NCBI RefSeq assembly: GCF_014644495.1
Contig: NZ_BMKU01000001.1
Location: 1-64,000, forward strand
Direction of reading: 5' to 3'
Source: Pseudarthrobacter polychromogenes
Lineage (GTDB): Bacteria > Actinomycetota > Actinomycetes > Actinomycetales > Micrococcaceae
Length of the DNA: 64,000 nt
Shown: positions 55,664 through 64,000 of the stretch, piece after piece
How positions within the stretch are numbered: the first letter of the stretch is position 1
Layout of the letters: each line of letters begins with the position of its first letter
Notes under the pieces: model-generated
Seen by the model: the letters and a program-made list of their open reading frames with translations, nothing else
What the model was told of the DNA's origin: nothing
The model's database searches: none
Made by a program: the position numbers and the translations under genes

Positions 55664-56989
55664 ATGAGTAGTGTTCTGACAATCCGCGGCGGAGTCCCGC
55701 TTACAGGCCGCGTCAGCGTCCGGGGAGCAAAGAATCTTGTCCCCAAGGCGATGGTGGCAGCGTTGCTGGGCAACGAACCCTCGGTGTTGCGGAACGTCCC
55801 GGAGATCAAGGACGTGGAGGTGGTCACCTCCCTCCTGCAGCTGCACGGCGTCACCGTGGTCAAGGACCCGGTCAACGGGGACCTCACGCTGGATCCGAAG
55901 GCCGCCAAGACGGCGTCCAGCACTGCCATTGACGCCCACGCGGGCGACTCCCGGATTCCCATCCTGCTCTGCGGGCCGCTGATCCACGCCATCGGCGAGG
56001 CGTTTATTCCCGATCTCGGCGGCTGCAAAATCGGCGACCGCCCCATCGACTACCACCTGGACGTGCTGCGCCAGTTCGGTGCCGTGGTGGAGAAGCGCCC
56101 CGGCGGGATCCACATCTCAGCGCCCAAGGGCCTGCACGGGGCAAAGATTTCCCTGCCGTATCCTTCGGTGGGCGCCACCGAGCAGGTCTTGCTGAGCGCC
56201 ACGCGCGCAGAGGGCATCACCGAACTTTCCGGCGCCGCAACCGAGCCGGAGATTATCGACCTCATCGCCGTGCTGCAGAAGATGGGCGCCATCATCAGCG
56301 TCCAGACGGACCGGACCATCCGCATTGAAGGCGTCCGCGATCTCGGCGGCTACAACCACCGGGCACTCTCGGACCGGAACGAGTCAGCGTCGTGGGCCTC
56401 CGCTGCGCTGGTCACCAAGGGCGACATCTTTGTTGAGGGCGCCTCCCAGCGGGACATGATGACTTTCCTGAACACGTACCGCAAGGTGGGCGGCGGGATG
56501 GACATCGGCGAGGACGGCATCCGGTTCTACCACAAGGGTGGCAAGCTTAACCCGCTGGTCCTGGAAACGGACGTGCACCCCGGCTTCATGACGGACTGGC
56601 AGCAGCCGTTGGTGGTTGCCCTGACCCAGGCCGAGGGCGTCTCAATCGTCCACGAGACCGTCTACGAGAACCGCTTCGGGTTCACCGACGCGCTCATCCG
56701 GATGGGTGCCAGCATCCAGGTGCACCGCGAATGCCTGGGCAGCGTGCCGTGCCGTTTTGGCCAGCGCAACTTCCTGCATTCCGCCGTGATCTCCGGACCC
56801 ACCCAGCTCAAGGGCACCGATATCGACGTTCCGGACCTGCGCGGCGGCTTCAGCCACCTGATCGCCGCGTTGGCGGCGACGGGAACCTCACGCGTCACCG
56901 GCATTGACATCATCAACCGCGGCTACGAACGGTTCACCGAAAAGCTGGCCGGGCTGGGTGCCGACTTCGACATCACCACCACGAAGTAG
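55664..56989 (+). CDS. murA: UDP-N-acetylglucosamine 1-carboxyvinyltransferase
   Basis: 441 residues. First committed step of peptidoglycan synthesis: transfer of enolpyruvate from PEP. N-terminal GGVPLTGRVSVRGAKNLVPKAMVAALL; the active-site loop is PDLGGCKIGDRPIDYHLDVL, with the catalytic Cys present (mycobacteria have Asp here). RNESASWASAALVTKGDIFVEGA and DWQQPLVVALTQAEGVSIVHETVYENR are conserved. SD AAGGA about 10 bases before the ATG. Heads a run of envelope genes. Confidence 0.95.
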   Translation: MSSVLTIRGGVPLTGRVSVRGAKNLVPKAMVAALLGNEPSVLRNVPEIKDVEVVTSLLQLHGVTVVKDPVNGDLTLDPKAAKTASSTAIDAHAGDSRIPILLCGPLIHAIGEAFIPDLGGCKIGDRPIDYHLDVLRQFGAVVEKRPGGIHISAPKGLHGAKISLPYPSVGATEQVLLSATRAEGITELSGAATEPEIIDLIAVLQKMGAIISVQTDRTIRIEGVRDLGGYNHRALSDRNESASWASAALVTKGDIFVEGASQRDMMTFLNTYRKVGGGMDIGEDGIRFYHKGGKLNPLVLETDVHPGFMTDWQQPLVVALTQAEGVSIVHETVYENRFGFTDALIRMGASIQVHRECLGSVPCRFGQRNFLHSAVISGPTQLKGTDIDVPDLRGGFSHLIAALAATGTSRVTGIDIINRGYERFTEKLAGLGADFDITTTK

Positions 56990-56998
56990 CGGGCAGAC

Positions 56999-57772
56999 GT
57001 GAAGGAACCGGCCAAGAGCCGCGCCACCCTTGCGGTGGTCGCCGGAATAGTCCGCCCCCTGTTCAACCTCATGATGGACAAAGAGTGGAAGGGCACTGAG
57101 AAGCTGCCTGCCGGCGGCTTCATCGCTGCGCCCAACCACTGCACCGAGATCGATCCCCTGATCGTCGGCCACCTCCTCTACAACCACAAGGTTCTGCCGC
57201 ATTTCCTGGCCAAGTCCGGACTGTTCAAGGTTCCTGTGCTGGGCTGGGTCCTGCGGGCCACCAAGCAGATCCCGGTGGAGCGTTCGACGGCGGGAGCGAA
57301 CCGTTCCCTCCAGCTCGCCCAGGAGATCGTTGCCGAGGGCGGCGCCATCATCATCTATCCCGAAGGCACCCTCACCAGGGATCCGGACCTCTGGCCCATG
57401 AAGGGCCACACGGGCGCCGCCCGTCTCGCCCTGGAAGGCGGCATTCCGGTGGTTCCGATCGCCCATTGGGGCGCCCACGAGGTATTCCCCCGCTACGGCA
57501 AGCGGTTCCACCTGTTCCCGCGCAAGAGGTCCAGGGTTGTGGTGGGCGACCCCGTGGACCTGAGCGCCTTCGCCGGGCGTCCGCTGGATAAAGCCACGCT
57601 GGCCGGCGCCACGGACGCAATCATGGACGCGATCACCGGCCTCCTCGCGGAGCTCCGCCAGGAAGAGCCTCCCGCGGAGCGCTGGGACCCGGCCAAGCAG
57701 CAGCAGGCGAAGCACGGCAGGTTCGTGGAGCGCGGACAGCAGCAGCCCGGCACCGGAACGGAAGCTCCGTGA
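56999..57772 (+). CDS. plsC: 1-acyl-sn-glycerol-3-phosphate acyltransferase
   Basis: 257 residues. PlsC acyltransferase motifs: block I APNHCTEIDPLIV (NHxxxxD), block II KVPVLGWVLRATKQIPVER, block III IIYPEGTLTRDPD, block IV GIPVVPIAHWG. Makes phosphatidic acid or a similar lipid at the inner membrane face. GTG start 10 bases after murA; stop overlaps the gpsA GTG (GTGA). Confidence 0.9.
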   Translation: MKEPAKSRATLAVVAGIVRPLFNLMMDKEWKGTEKLPAGGFIAAPNHCTEIDPLIVGHLLYNHKVLPHFLAKSGLFKVPVLGWVLRATKQIPVERSTAGANRSLQLAQEIVAEGGAIIIYPEGTLTRDPDLWPMKGHTGAARLALEGGIPVVPIAHWGAHEVFPRYGKRFHLFPRKRSRVVVGDPVDLSAFAGRPLDKATLAGATDAIMDAITGLLAELRQEEPPAERWDPAKQQQAKHGRFVERGQQQPGTGTEAP

Positions 57773-58821
57773 CCGCTGGGGAAAGGCTGACGGGCTCTGC
57801 CCGTTCCGTTGCTGTCCTCGGTGCCGGCTCCTGGGGGACGACGTTCGCCAAGATCCTGGCTGATGCAGCGGCTGCCGCAGGTGATCCGCGCACCATCAGG
57901 CTGTGGGGCCGGCGCGCTGAAGTGGTGGACCAGATCAACACCAGCCACGTCAACGAGCAGTACCTGAAGGAGGTCCCGCTCCCCGGGATCATCTCGGCGT
58001 CGACGGACGTTGCCGCCGTCCTGGAAGGCGCGGACCTCGTGGTTATCGCCGTCCCGGCGCAGTCTTTGCGGCCGCAGCTGCGGGAGTGGAAGGGCCTGAT
58101 CGCGCCGGACGCCATGGTGGTTTCCCTCATGAAGGGCCTGGAGCTTGGCACGGACGCCCGCATGAGCGAGGTCATCGGCGAGGAGCTTGGCCTGCCCGCC
58201 GAACGCATCGCCATTGTGTCCGGTCCCAACCTGGCCATGGAGATCGCCCGCGAAGAACCAACCGCATCGGTGGTTGCCTGCACGGATTCCGCCGCTGCCG
58301 GCTGGATCGCCAGGAGCTGCACGGCTCCGTATTTCCGGCCCTACACCACAGCGGACGTCGTTGGGGTGGAGATCGGCGGAATCGTGAAAAACGTCATTGC
58401 GCTGGCCGTGGGCATCTGCGAGGGCAAGCAGATGGGGGACAACACCAAAGCGTCCGTCATCACCCGCGGCCTCGCCGAAACGTCCCGCCTCGCCCTGGCA
58501 CTGGGCGGTGAAGCCAAAACGATGGCCGGACTGGCCGGGCTGGGCGACCTCGTGGCCACCTGCTCCTCGCCGCTCTCGCGCAACCACACCGCGGGCCGGC
58601 TGCTCGGCCAGGGCCTCACGCTGGAGGAGGTGGGCCAGAAGATGACCCAGACCGCCGAAGGCATAAAATCGGGCCAGGCCGTCCACGAACTGGCAGGCAA
58701 GCTGGGAGTCGAGATGCCCATCACTGCCGCCGTCGTTGCCGTACTGGCCGGCAAGCTGTCCGTTGACCAACTGGGGCCCCTCCTGCTGTCCCGGGAACTG
58801 AAACCTGAAGGCGATTACTGA
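57769..58821 (+). CDS. gpsA: NAD(P)H-dependent glycerol-3-phosphate dehydrogenase
   Basis: 350 residues. Makes sn-glycerol 3-phosphate from dihydroxyacetone phosphate for phospholipids. Rossmann motif VAVLGAGSWGTTFAKIL, VSLMKGLELGTDARMSEVI, VSGPNLAMEIAREEPTASVV, catalytic Lys in GGIVKNVIALAVG, GLGDLVATCSSPLSRN. GTG start coupled to plsC by 4-base overlap. Confidence 0.95.
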   Translation: MTAGERLTGSARSVAVLGAGSWGTTFAKILADAAAAAGDPRTIRLWGRRAEVVDQINTSHVNEQYLKEVPLPGIISASTDVAAVLEGADLVVIAVPAQSLRPQLREWKGLIAPDAMVVSLMKGLELGTDARMSEVIGEELGLPAERIAIVSGPNLAMEIAREEPTASVVACTDSAAAGWIARSCTAPYFRPYTTADVVGVEIGGIVKNVIALAVGICEGKQMGDNTKASVITRGLAETSRLALALGGEAKTMAGLAGLGDLVATCSSPLSRNHTAGRLLGQGLTLEEVGQKMTQTAEGIKSGQAVHELAGKLGVEMPITAAVVAVLAGKLSVDQLGPLLLSRELKPEGDY

Positions 58822-58823
58822 CG

Positions 58824-59972
58824 ATGTCCCACGAAAACTTGGCCGCGGGGGAGACCGCGCCGCGGGCGAAACCCCGGGTGGCGGTACTTTTCGGCGGCCG
58901 CTCCAGCGAGCACGCCGTGAGCTGCGTAACGGCCGCCGGAGTGCTCGGCGCCATCAACAAGGACAAGTACGAGGTGATTCCGATTGGAATCGCCAAAACC
59001 GGGCAGTGGGTCCTCGCGGGCGCCGACACCGCCCAATGGTCCCTGGCATCAACAGCTCTGCCCGAGGTGGCGCCGTCACCGCAGACCGTCACCCTCGCGG
59101 AAATCGGGGGCGAACACCAGCTGATCGTGGCCTCCCCGAACGAGGTGCCCCAGGAGCTCGGAACTGTTGACGTGGTTTTCCCGCTGCTTCATGGCCCGTT
59201 CGGCGAGGACGGCACCATCCAAGGGCTGCTGGAACTCTCGGACACCCGCTACGTTGGCGCCGGCGTCCTTGCTTCCGCCGTGGGCATGGACAAGCACTAC
59301 ATGAAAGTCGTCTTCGAGGCTGCCGGGCTGCACGTGGGCCCGTATGTGGCGGTCACCGACCGCCAGTGGCGCAAGGACCCGGAGCTGGTCCGGAAACAGG
59401 TGGACCGGCTGGGCTTCCCGGTCTTCGTCAAACCCGCCCGCGCAGGCTCCTCGATGGGCATTTCCAAGGTTGATTCACTGGCGGACCTGGACGCCGCCAT
59501 CGAGGAAGCCCGCAAGCACGACCTCAAGCTGGTGATCGAGGCCGGGATTATTGGCCGGGAGATCGAATGCGCTGTCCTCGAAGGCAGGGGCACAGACGCT
59601 CCGCGGACCTCCATGCCCGGGGAGATCTCCGTGGCCGGCGGCACCCACGAGTTCTACGATTTCAACGCAAAGTATGTCGAGGATGACGCCGCCTCCCTCA
59701 GCTGCCCGGCAGACATTCCCGAGGAAGCCATCGCCCGGGTCCGCGAGCTCGCAGCGACAGCCTTTGATGCCGTAGGTGCCGAAGGACTGAGCCGCGTGGA
59801 CTTCTTCTACACCCCCGCCGGTGAGCTCATTATCAACGAGATCAATACCATGCCCGGGTTCACGCCCAAGAGCATGTACCCGCAGATGTGGGCGGCCTCC
59901 GGGCTGGGTTACGCCGACCTCATCGATGAACTGATCTACCTGGCGCTGCACCGCAAAACCGGGCTCCGCTGA
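58824..59972 (+). CDS. ddl: D-alanine--D-alanine ligase
   Basis: 382 residues, ATP-grasp. VAVLFGGRSSEHAVSCVTAAGVL, LLHGPFGEDGTIQGLLEL, VKPARAGSSMGISKV, IGREIECAVLEG, and the metal-binding INEINTMPGFTPKSMYP. Makes the D-Ala-D-Ala dipeptide of peptidoglycan. ATG two bases after the gpsA stop. Confidence 0.96.
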   Translation: MSHENLAAGETAPRAKPRVAVLFGGRSSEHAVSCVTAAGVLGAINKDKYEVIPIGIAKTGQWVLAGADTAQWSLASTALPEVAPSPQTVTLAEIGGEHQLIVASPNEVPQELGTVDVVFPLLHGPFGEDGTIQGLLELSDTRYVGAGVLASAVGMDKHYMKVVFEAAGLHVGPYVAVTDRQWRKDPELVRKQVDRLGFPVFVKPARAGSSMGISKVDSLADLDAAIEEARKHDLKLVIEAGIIGREIECAVLEGRGTDAPRTSMPGEISVAGGTHEFYDFNAKYVEDDAASLSCPADIPEEAIARVRELAATAFDAVGAEGLSRVDFFYTPAGELIINEINTMPGFTPKSMYPQMWAASGLGYADLIDELIYLALHRKTGLR

Positions 59973-59990
59973 CCTTCCCCCGCGGGCACC

Positions 59991-60494
59991 CTATTGGCTG
60001 GGCGGCAGGTTCTGCAGGTCCTCCTGGCCCACGCAGTTCCTGGCCGCCGGTACCTTGCCGGCGGCCGCGGCGAGGTCTGCCAGGACTGTGGCAGAGCTGA
60101 TCTTGTCCGGGTCCATCAGGATCTCGGTTGCCGGTTCGCGGCCATAGGTTGTCAGGGTCCAGACGGGGTTGCCCTCCTTGATGACCCAGTCGATGCCGTT
60201 GACAGTCACGCAGCGGTCTGTCGTGGGGCCCGGGACGTTGACGCCGCAGCGGAGGATCACCAGGGAAGGATCACCCCAGGCCGCCGTCGCCTGGCTGTTG
60301 GTCTTTCGGAGTGAGTACTCGCCAATCGCGTCCGGCAACGCCACCATCATGGGAGCGCAGGCGGGGTTGGCTGCGTCCTGGGCGGCAGGAACATCCACGG
60401 GAGGCGAGCACGACGTCAAAGGTATTGCCGCCAGGCTCCCAATCAGTGCCAGCCTGGCAATACGGGCGGGCAGGGAAAGCTGGGGACGGTGCAT
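59991..60494 (-). CDS. DUF3515 lipoprotein
   Basis: 167 residues. Lipoprotein signal with lipobox LTSC near residue 29, then the DUF3515 core: NPACAPMMVALPDAIGEY, WGDPSLVILRCGVNVPGPTTDRC, and GIDWVIKEG. Function unknown; lying antisense between ddl and thiL is a widespread actinobacterial arrangement. Confidence 0.9.
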   Translation of the reverse strand: MHRPQLSLPARIARLALIGSLAAIPLTSCSPPVDVPAAQDAANPACAPMMVALPDAIGEYSLRKTNSQATAAWGDPSLVILRCGVNVPGPTTDRCVTVNGIDWVIKEGNPVWTLTTYGREPATEILMDPDKISSATVLADLAAAAGKVPAARNCVGQEDLQNLPPSQ

Positions 60495-60581
60495 CCCCCC
60501 AGCCTATCGCCGCGAACGGGGCAGCCCCGACGCCGGGCACTGCCTGCCCTCGATGTCAGGGCCCCGCGATAGCGTAGTGGG

Positions 60582-61703
60582 GTGCCTGAAAAACCCACGT
60601 CCTCCCGCCCGCAGCCCCGTCCGCAATCCGGTGATGACCAGCCCGCTGCAGACGGGCCCCAACTGACCGTCTCCGCCCTGCCTGTCTCCGGCCTGCCTGT
60701 CTCTGCCCTCTCGGAGGGCGAGCTGCTGGCCCGGATCTTTCCGCGGCTGGCCATGGAAGGCACGCACGGCGCCGCCACCCTCCTGGGGCCGGGGGACGAT
60801 GCCGCCGTGATCGCTGCCCCGGACGGCAGGACCGTCATCAGCATCGACACCCAGGTCCAGGACCAGGACTTCCGGCTCCAGTGGCCAAGCGGCTACGAAA
60901 CCACCGGGTTCGACGTTGGCTGGAAAGCCGCGGCGCAGAACCTCAGCGACATCAACGCCATGGGGGCCAGCGCAACCTCGCTGGTGGTGAGCCTCACGCT
61001 TCCTCCTGACACCCCTGTGGGCTGGGTGGAGGACCTGGCGGACGGACTCACCTCCGGGATCAGGGACCTCGGCGCGGCCAACTGCTCGGTGGCCGGAGGC
61101 GACCTGGGGCGCGGCCGGGAAATTTCCGTGACGGTTGCGGTGCTGGGCACCCTCGATGGCGGCCCGGCAGTCCTCCGGTCCGGGGCCAAACCCGGAGACA
61201 CCGTGGCCCTCGCAGGCACCGCCGGCCAGGCCGCCGCCGGCCTCGCACTGCTGGAGTCCACCATTCCGCTGGAAACACTCAGCGCCGAGCTCCGGGGCCT
61301 GGCCGAACTTCAGAGCAGGCCGCGGCCACCCCTGGCCGCGGGACCCGCCGCGAGGGCCGCCGGCGCAACAGCGATGCTGGACATCTCGGACGGCATGCTG
61401 CGGGACGGCCTGCGGCTGGCGGCAGCCAGCGGTGTCGCCGTCGACCTCCATCCGGGTGCGCTGGAGCGGCTCAAGGACGTCCTGCGGCCCGCAGCGGAAC
61501 ACCTGCACGCTGATGCCGGGGACTGGGTGCTCGGCGGCGGGGAAGACCACGGGCTGCTGGCCACATTCCCCTCCGGCACCCTGCTGCCCGCCGGATTCAC
61601 TGCGATAGGCTCAATACAAGCACTGGGAATCAACGAGCGCCCGGTCGTCACGATAGCGGGCCGGTCCGCGGACACCGGGGGATGGGATCACTTTGCACAC
61701 TAA
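60582..61703 (+). CDS. thiL: Thiamine-monophosphate kinase
   Basis: 373 residues with an N-terminal extension of about 45 residues. Phosphorylates thiamine monophosphate to the diphosphate. LGPGDDAAVIAAPDG, SIDTQVQDQDF, DVGWKAAAQNLSDINAMGA, GGDLGRGREISVTVAVLGT, LDISDGMLRDGLRLA. GTG 60582 is supported by TAGCGT about 9 bases upstream (possible leaderless) but no clear SD; a start nearer the core is possible. No TPP riboswitch seen. Confidence 0.93.
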   Translation: MPEKPTSSRPQPRPQSGDDQPAADGPQLTVSALPVSGLPVSALSEGELLARIFPRLAMEGTHGAATLLGPGDDAAVIAAPDGRTVISIDTQVQDQDFRLQWPSGYETTGFDVGWKAAAQNLSDINAMGASATSLVVSLTLPPDTPVGWVEDLADGLTSGIRDLGAANCSVAGGDLGRGREISVTVAVLGTLDGGPAVLRSGAKPGDTVALAGTAGQAAAGLALLESTIPLETLSAELRGLAELQSRPRPPLAAGPAARAAGATAMLDISDGMLRDGLRLAAASGVAVDLHPGALERLKDVLRPAAEHLHADAGDWVLGGGEDHGLLATFPSGTLLPAGFTAIGSIQALGINERPVVTIAGRSADTGGWDHFAH

Positions 61704-62712
61704 GGTTGCCGCCAACGCGCAAGCGATGAAGAGGTGGTTGGGCAAGGCTGAGACGGCACTTGGCAACCACAGCGACCGCCTGAATGCCATTAATATTTTC
61801 CCGGTGGCCGATGGCGACACCGGGACAAACCTCTACGTCACCGTGCGGGCGGCCGCCCGGGCTGTGTCCGCCGGCGGGGACCAGCCCGCGCAGATGGACG
61901 TGGGCGCCGTCCTGGCCACCGCCGGCCAGGCCGCAATGGAGGAAGCACGGGGAAACTCGGGAACGCTTCTCTCGGTGTTCCTGACTGCCGCCGCTGAGCC
62001 GCTCGCGGGACACACCCGCCTCACATCCACCCTCCTCGCAGCAGCGCTTAACCGCGCCCAAATCCGCGCCTGGTCAGCCTTGAGCGACCCCGTTCCCGGC
62101 ACCATGCTCTCCGTCATGGAAGCGGCAGCCCAGGCTGCCGCGGCCGTGGATGCAGGGCAAAACGGTGACGACAGCAACCACGCCCTGGGCCTCGCCCTGG
62201 ACGCTGCCGTCGAAGCTGCCCTCGCAGCCGTGATCCACACCGAGGACCAACTGGCCGCCCTGACCTCCGCGCACGTGGTGGACGCCGGCGGGGTGGGAAT
62301 GCTGCTGATCCTCGATTGCCTGCGCTCGGCGATCCTGGGCGAGGAGCTCCAAAGCGAGCTCCTCGACGGACTGCACGGCTACGACGTGTCGGATCCGCAC
62401 ATCCACACGGCCATGCCGGACGACGACGGCGTGGAAGTCATGTGCACCATCAGCCTTTCCCCGCTCAACGCAGCCACCCTCCGGCAGCGGCTGGACGAGA
62501 TCGGCGAATCGGTCATCATGAGCCAGGTGGGCAGCGGGCCCGATTCCGAGGGCAACTACCGGTGGCGCGTCCACGTCCACGTGCCCGAAGGGGAGCCCGC
62601 CGTCGAGATCATCCGTTCCCTCGGTGAGCCCGCCAACATCAGCATCAGCGAACTTGCCCTGCCGCGCGATCCGGCAGCGGATGCAGTGAACTCCAGCGGG
62701 CATGAGCGCTGA
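61693..62712 (+). CDS. DAK2/DhaL-domain protein
   Basis: 339 residues. N-terminal DhaL domain: LNAINIFPVADGDTGTNLYVTVRAAA binds ATP-Mg; GNSGTLLSVFLTAAA and VVDAGGVGMLLILD follow. A smaller C-terminal domain corresponds to part of the FakA middle region. FakA-like proteins phosphorylate fatty acids with a FakB partner; no DegV gene is near, so the role is uncertain. TTG start overlaps thiL by 11 bases. Confidence 0.85.
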   Translation: MHTKVAANAQAMKRWLGKAETALGNHSDRLNAINIFPVADGDTGTNLYVTVRAAARAVSAGGDQPAQMDVGAVLATAGQAAMEEARGNSGTLLSVFLTAAAEPLAGHTRLTSTLLAAALNRAQIRAWSALSDPVPGTMLSVMEAAAQAAAAVDAGQNGDDSNHALGLALDAAVEAALAAVIHTEDQLAALTSAHVVDAGGVGMLLILDCLRSAILGEELQSELLDGLHGYDVSDPHIHTAMPDDDGVEVMCTISLSPLNAATLRQRLDEIGESVIMSQVGSGPDSEGNYRWRVHVHVPEGEPAVEIIRSLGEPANISISELALPRDPAADAVNSSGHER

Positions 62713-64000
62713 ACTGGACCTGGCGCTGGAACGCCGGCTTGGAAAGCGTTCCGCCGCAGTCATTGAAAAGCACCTGGGCATCACCACGGTGGAGGGGCTG
62801 CTGAACTATTACCCGCGCCGCTACATGAACCGGGGGGAGCTGACCCCCATCAGCGAGATCCCGCGGGACGAGGAAGTCACCCTGATCGCGCGGGTCCTGT
62901 CCAGCAGCACCCGCCGCATGCAGGCGCGGCGCGGCACCATCACCGACGTCGTGGTTTCTGACGACGACGGAAAACAGGGACTTCGGCTGGTAGGTGGCAC
63001 GGAGTACCGTGGCAAAGCGCCAGGGACCCTCAAAATCAGCTTCTTCAACGGTTACAAGGCCCAGGCGGAGCTGCTCCAGGGCCGGCTGGCCCTCTTTTCC
63101 GGCAAGGTCACCAGCTTCAAGGGATCCCTAGGCCTCACCAACCCGGACTACCAGCTCCTGGACGAGGACATGTTCAGTGACAACGGCCGCGATCCGGAAA
63201 AGATGGCCGCCATGCCCATCCCCGTGTACCCGGCCACGTCCAAGCTGCCCAGCTGGAAAATCCAGAAGGCCGTCTCCACGCTGCTCGAAACCGCGGACCT
63301 CGACACCCTGCCCGACCCCATCCCTGCCGACATCGCGGCACGGGAGAAATTCATCCCCATTGCCTCGGCCTACCGGCTGATCCACGAGCCGGAGTCAGCC
63401 GGTGACTGGCAGCAGGCCCGCCGCCGTTTCCGCTACCAGGAGGCGCTGGTGCTGCAGTCCGCGCTGGCCCGCCGCCGCGCCCAGCTTGCCGCGGAGGAAG
63501 CCACGGCCCGCAGGCCCGTCCCGGACGGTCTCCTGGCCCGCTTCGACGCCGATCTTCCCTTCACCCTCACTGCCGGGCAGGCCGCCGTCGGGGAGACCCT
63601 TGGGGGAGAGCTGGCCCGGGACACCCCCATGAACCGGCTCCTGCAGGGCGAAGTGGGCTCCGGCAAGACAGTAGTGGCGCTCAGGGCCATGCTGCAGGTG
63701 GTGGATGCCGGGGGCCAAGCGGCCCTGCTGGCACCCACGGAAGTCCTCGCCGCGCAGCATTTCGATTCGATCCGCCGCACGCTGGGACCCCTGTCCAGCG
63801 ACGGCCTGCTGGGCGGAATGGACGGCGCCTCCGTCCAGGTCTCGCTGCTCACCGGATCCATGCCCACGGCGGCACGCCGCCAGGCCATGCTCGATGCCGC
63901 ATCCGGAACCGCGGGGATAGTCATCGGTACCCATGCCCTGCTCAGCGGCAATGTTTCCTTCTACGACCTCGGCCTGATCGTGGTGGATGAGCAGCACCGG
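62702..64000 (+). CDS. recG: ATP-dependent DNA helicase RecG, 5' part
   Basis: 433 residues before the window ends in frame. Wedge/OB domain: HLGITTVEGLLNYYPRRYMNRGEL, FNGYKAQAELLQGRLALFSGKV, YPATSKLPSWKIQKAV; helicase domain with Walker A LLQGEVGSGKTVVALRAML and Walker B-like VVDEQHR at the edge. Restarts stalled replication forks and unwinds branched DNA. ATG overlaps the DAK gene by 11 bases. Confidence 0.95.
   Translation, partial: MSAELDLALERRLGKRSAAVIEKHLGITTVEGLLNYYPRRYMNRGELTPISEIPRDEEVTLIARVLSSSTRRMQARRGTITDVVVSDDDGKQGLRLVGGTEYRGKAPGTLKISFFNGYKAQAELLQGRLALFSGKVTSFKGSLGLTNPDYQLLDEDMFSDNGRDPEKMAAMPIPVYPATSKLPSWKIQKAVSTLLETADLDTLPDPIPADIAAREKFIPIASAYRLIHEPESAGDWQQARRRFRYQEALVLQSALARRRAQLAAEEATARRPVPDGLLARFDADLPFTLTAGQAAVGETLGGELARDTPMNRLLQGEVGSGKTVVALRAMLQVVDAGGQAALLAPTEVLAAQHFDSIRRTLGPLSSDGLLGGMDGASVQVSLLTGSMPTAARRQAMLDAASGTAGIVIGTHALLSGNVSFYDLGLIVVDEQHR

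Noticed and set aside
60495..60581. TPP riboswitch upstream of thiL
   Set aside because: The 87-base gap lacks the conserved thi-box sequences.

Overview
The window is ordinary chromosomal DNA from a high-GC Gram-positive bacterium. The gene content and order fit an Arthrobacter/Pseudarthrobacter-type actinobacterium (Micrococcaceae): an NrtR-controlled nad operon, Mqo instead of malate dehydrogenase, ilvD/ilvBNC/serA, leuB-ilvE, gltX with tRNA-Gln/Glu, and an IclR regulator divergent from leuCD followed by murA-plsC-gpsA-ddl-DUF3515-thiL-DAK-recG. Start codons are often GTG or TTG, stop/start overlaps are common, and several genes look leaderless. I see no prophage, CRISPR array or defence island. 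The only transposon trace is a broken IS481-type tail at the left edge. The genus assignment is an inference from gene content, not from a marker gene.

Layout. 1-5.8 kb: transposase remnant, IclR regulator, MHS-type MFS symporter, phosphoribosyltransferase, alpha/beta hydrolase and amino-acid permease. 6-12 kb: the NAD cluster nrtR-nadA-nadB-nadC-nifS, tightly coupled, with a 27-bp operator-like palindrome and a perfect hairpin in front of nrtR. 12-28 kb: mixed accessory and housekeeping genes (DUF1684, lipoprotein, transglutaminase, MarR + flavin monooxygenase with a perfect palindrome, RND permease, mqo, peptide-binding lipoprotein, fasciclin lipoprotein, tRNA-Leu, Bcp peroxiredoxin, leaderless MarR, tRNA-Lys, sugar dehydrogenase, sunset-domain membrane protein). 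28-43.3 kb: branched-chain amino acid and serine synthesis (ilvD, leader peptide + attenuator, ilvB-ilvN-ilvC, serA, an FtsX/ABC pair, metG, leuB, ilvE). 43.4-52.6 kb: hypothetical protein, MBL hydrolase, FAH-family enzyme, gltX, HAD phosphatase, tRNA-Gln, tRNA-Glu, a pair of overlapping membrane GTPases, DUF1697. 52.6-64 kb: IclR regulator, leuCD, then envelope and phospholipid genes (murA, plsC, gpsA, ddl), thiL, a DAK-domain protein and the start of recG.

How parts fit together. Two copies of one palindrome (C-R-TCTCA, five bases, TGAGATG) stand in front of ilvD and between the IclR gene and leuC, 25 kb apart, suggesting one LtbR/NdgR-type regulon. ilvBNC has its own control: a 17-residue Ile/Val/Leu-rich leader peptide followed by alternative hairpins and a terminator.

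The least explained signals are three unrelated palindromic repeat-like elements: one between ilvD and ilvB, one between metG and leuB, and one apparently inserted in frame inside nadB, where it adds about 70 unusual residues. There is also an 18-bp tandem repeat that copies the nadA-stop/nadB-start junction. I cannot count genome copies from this window, so their status as repeat families is inferred from their form.
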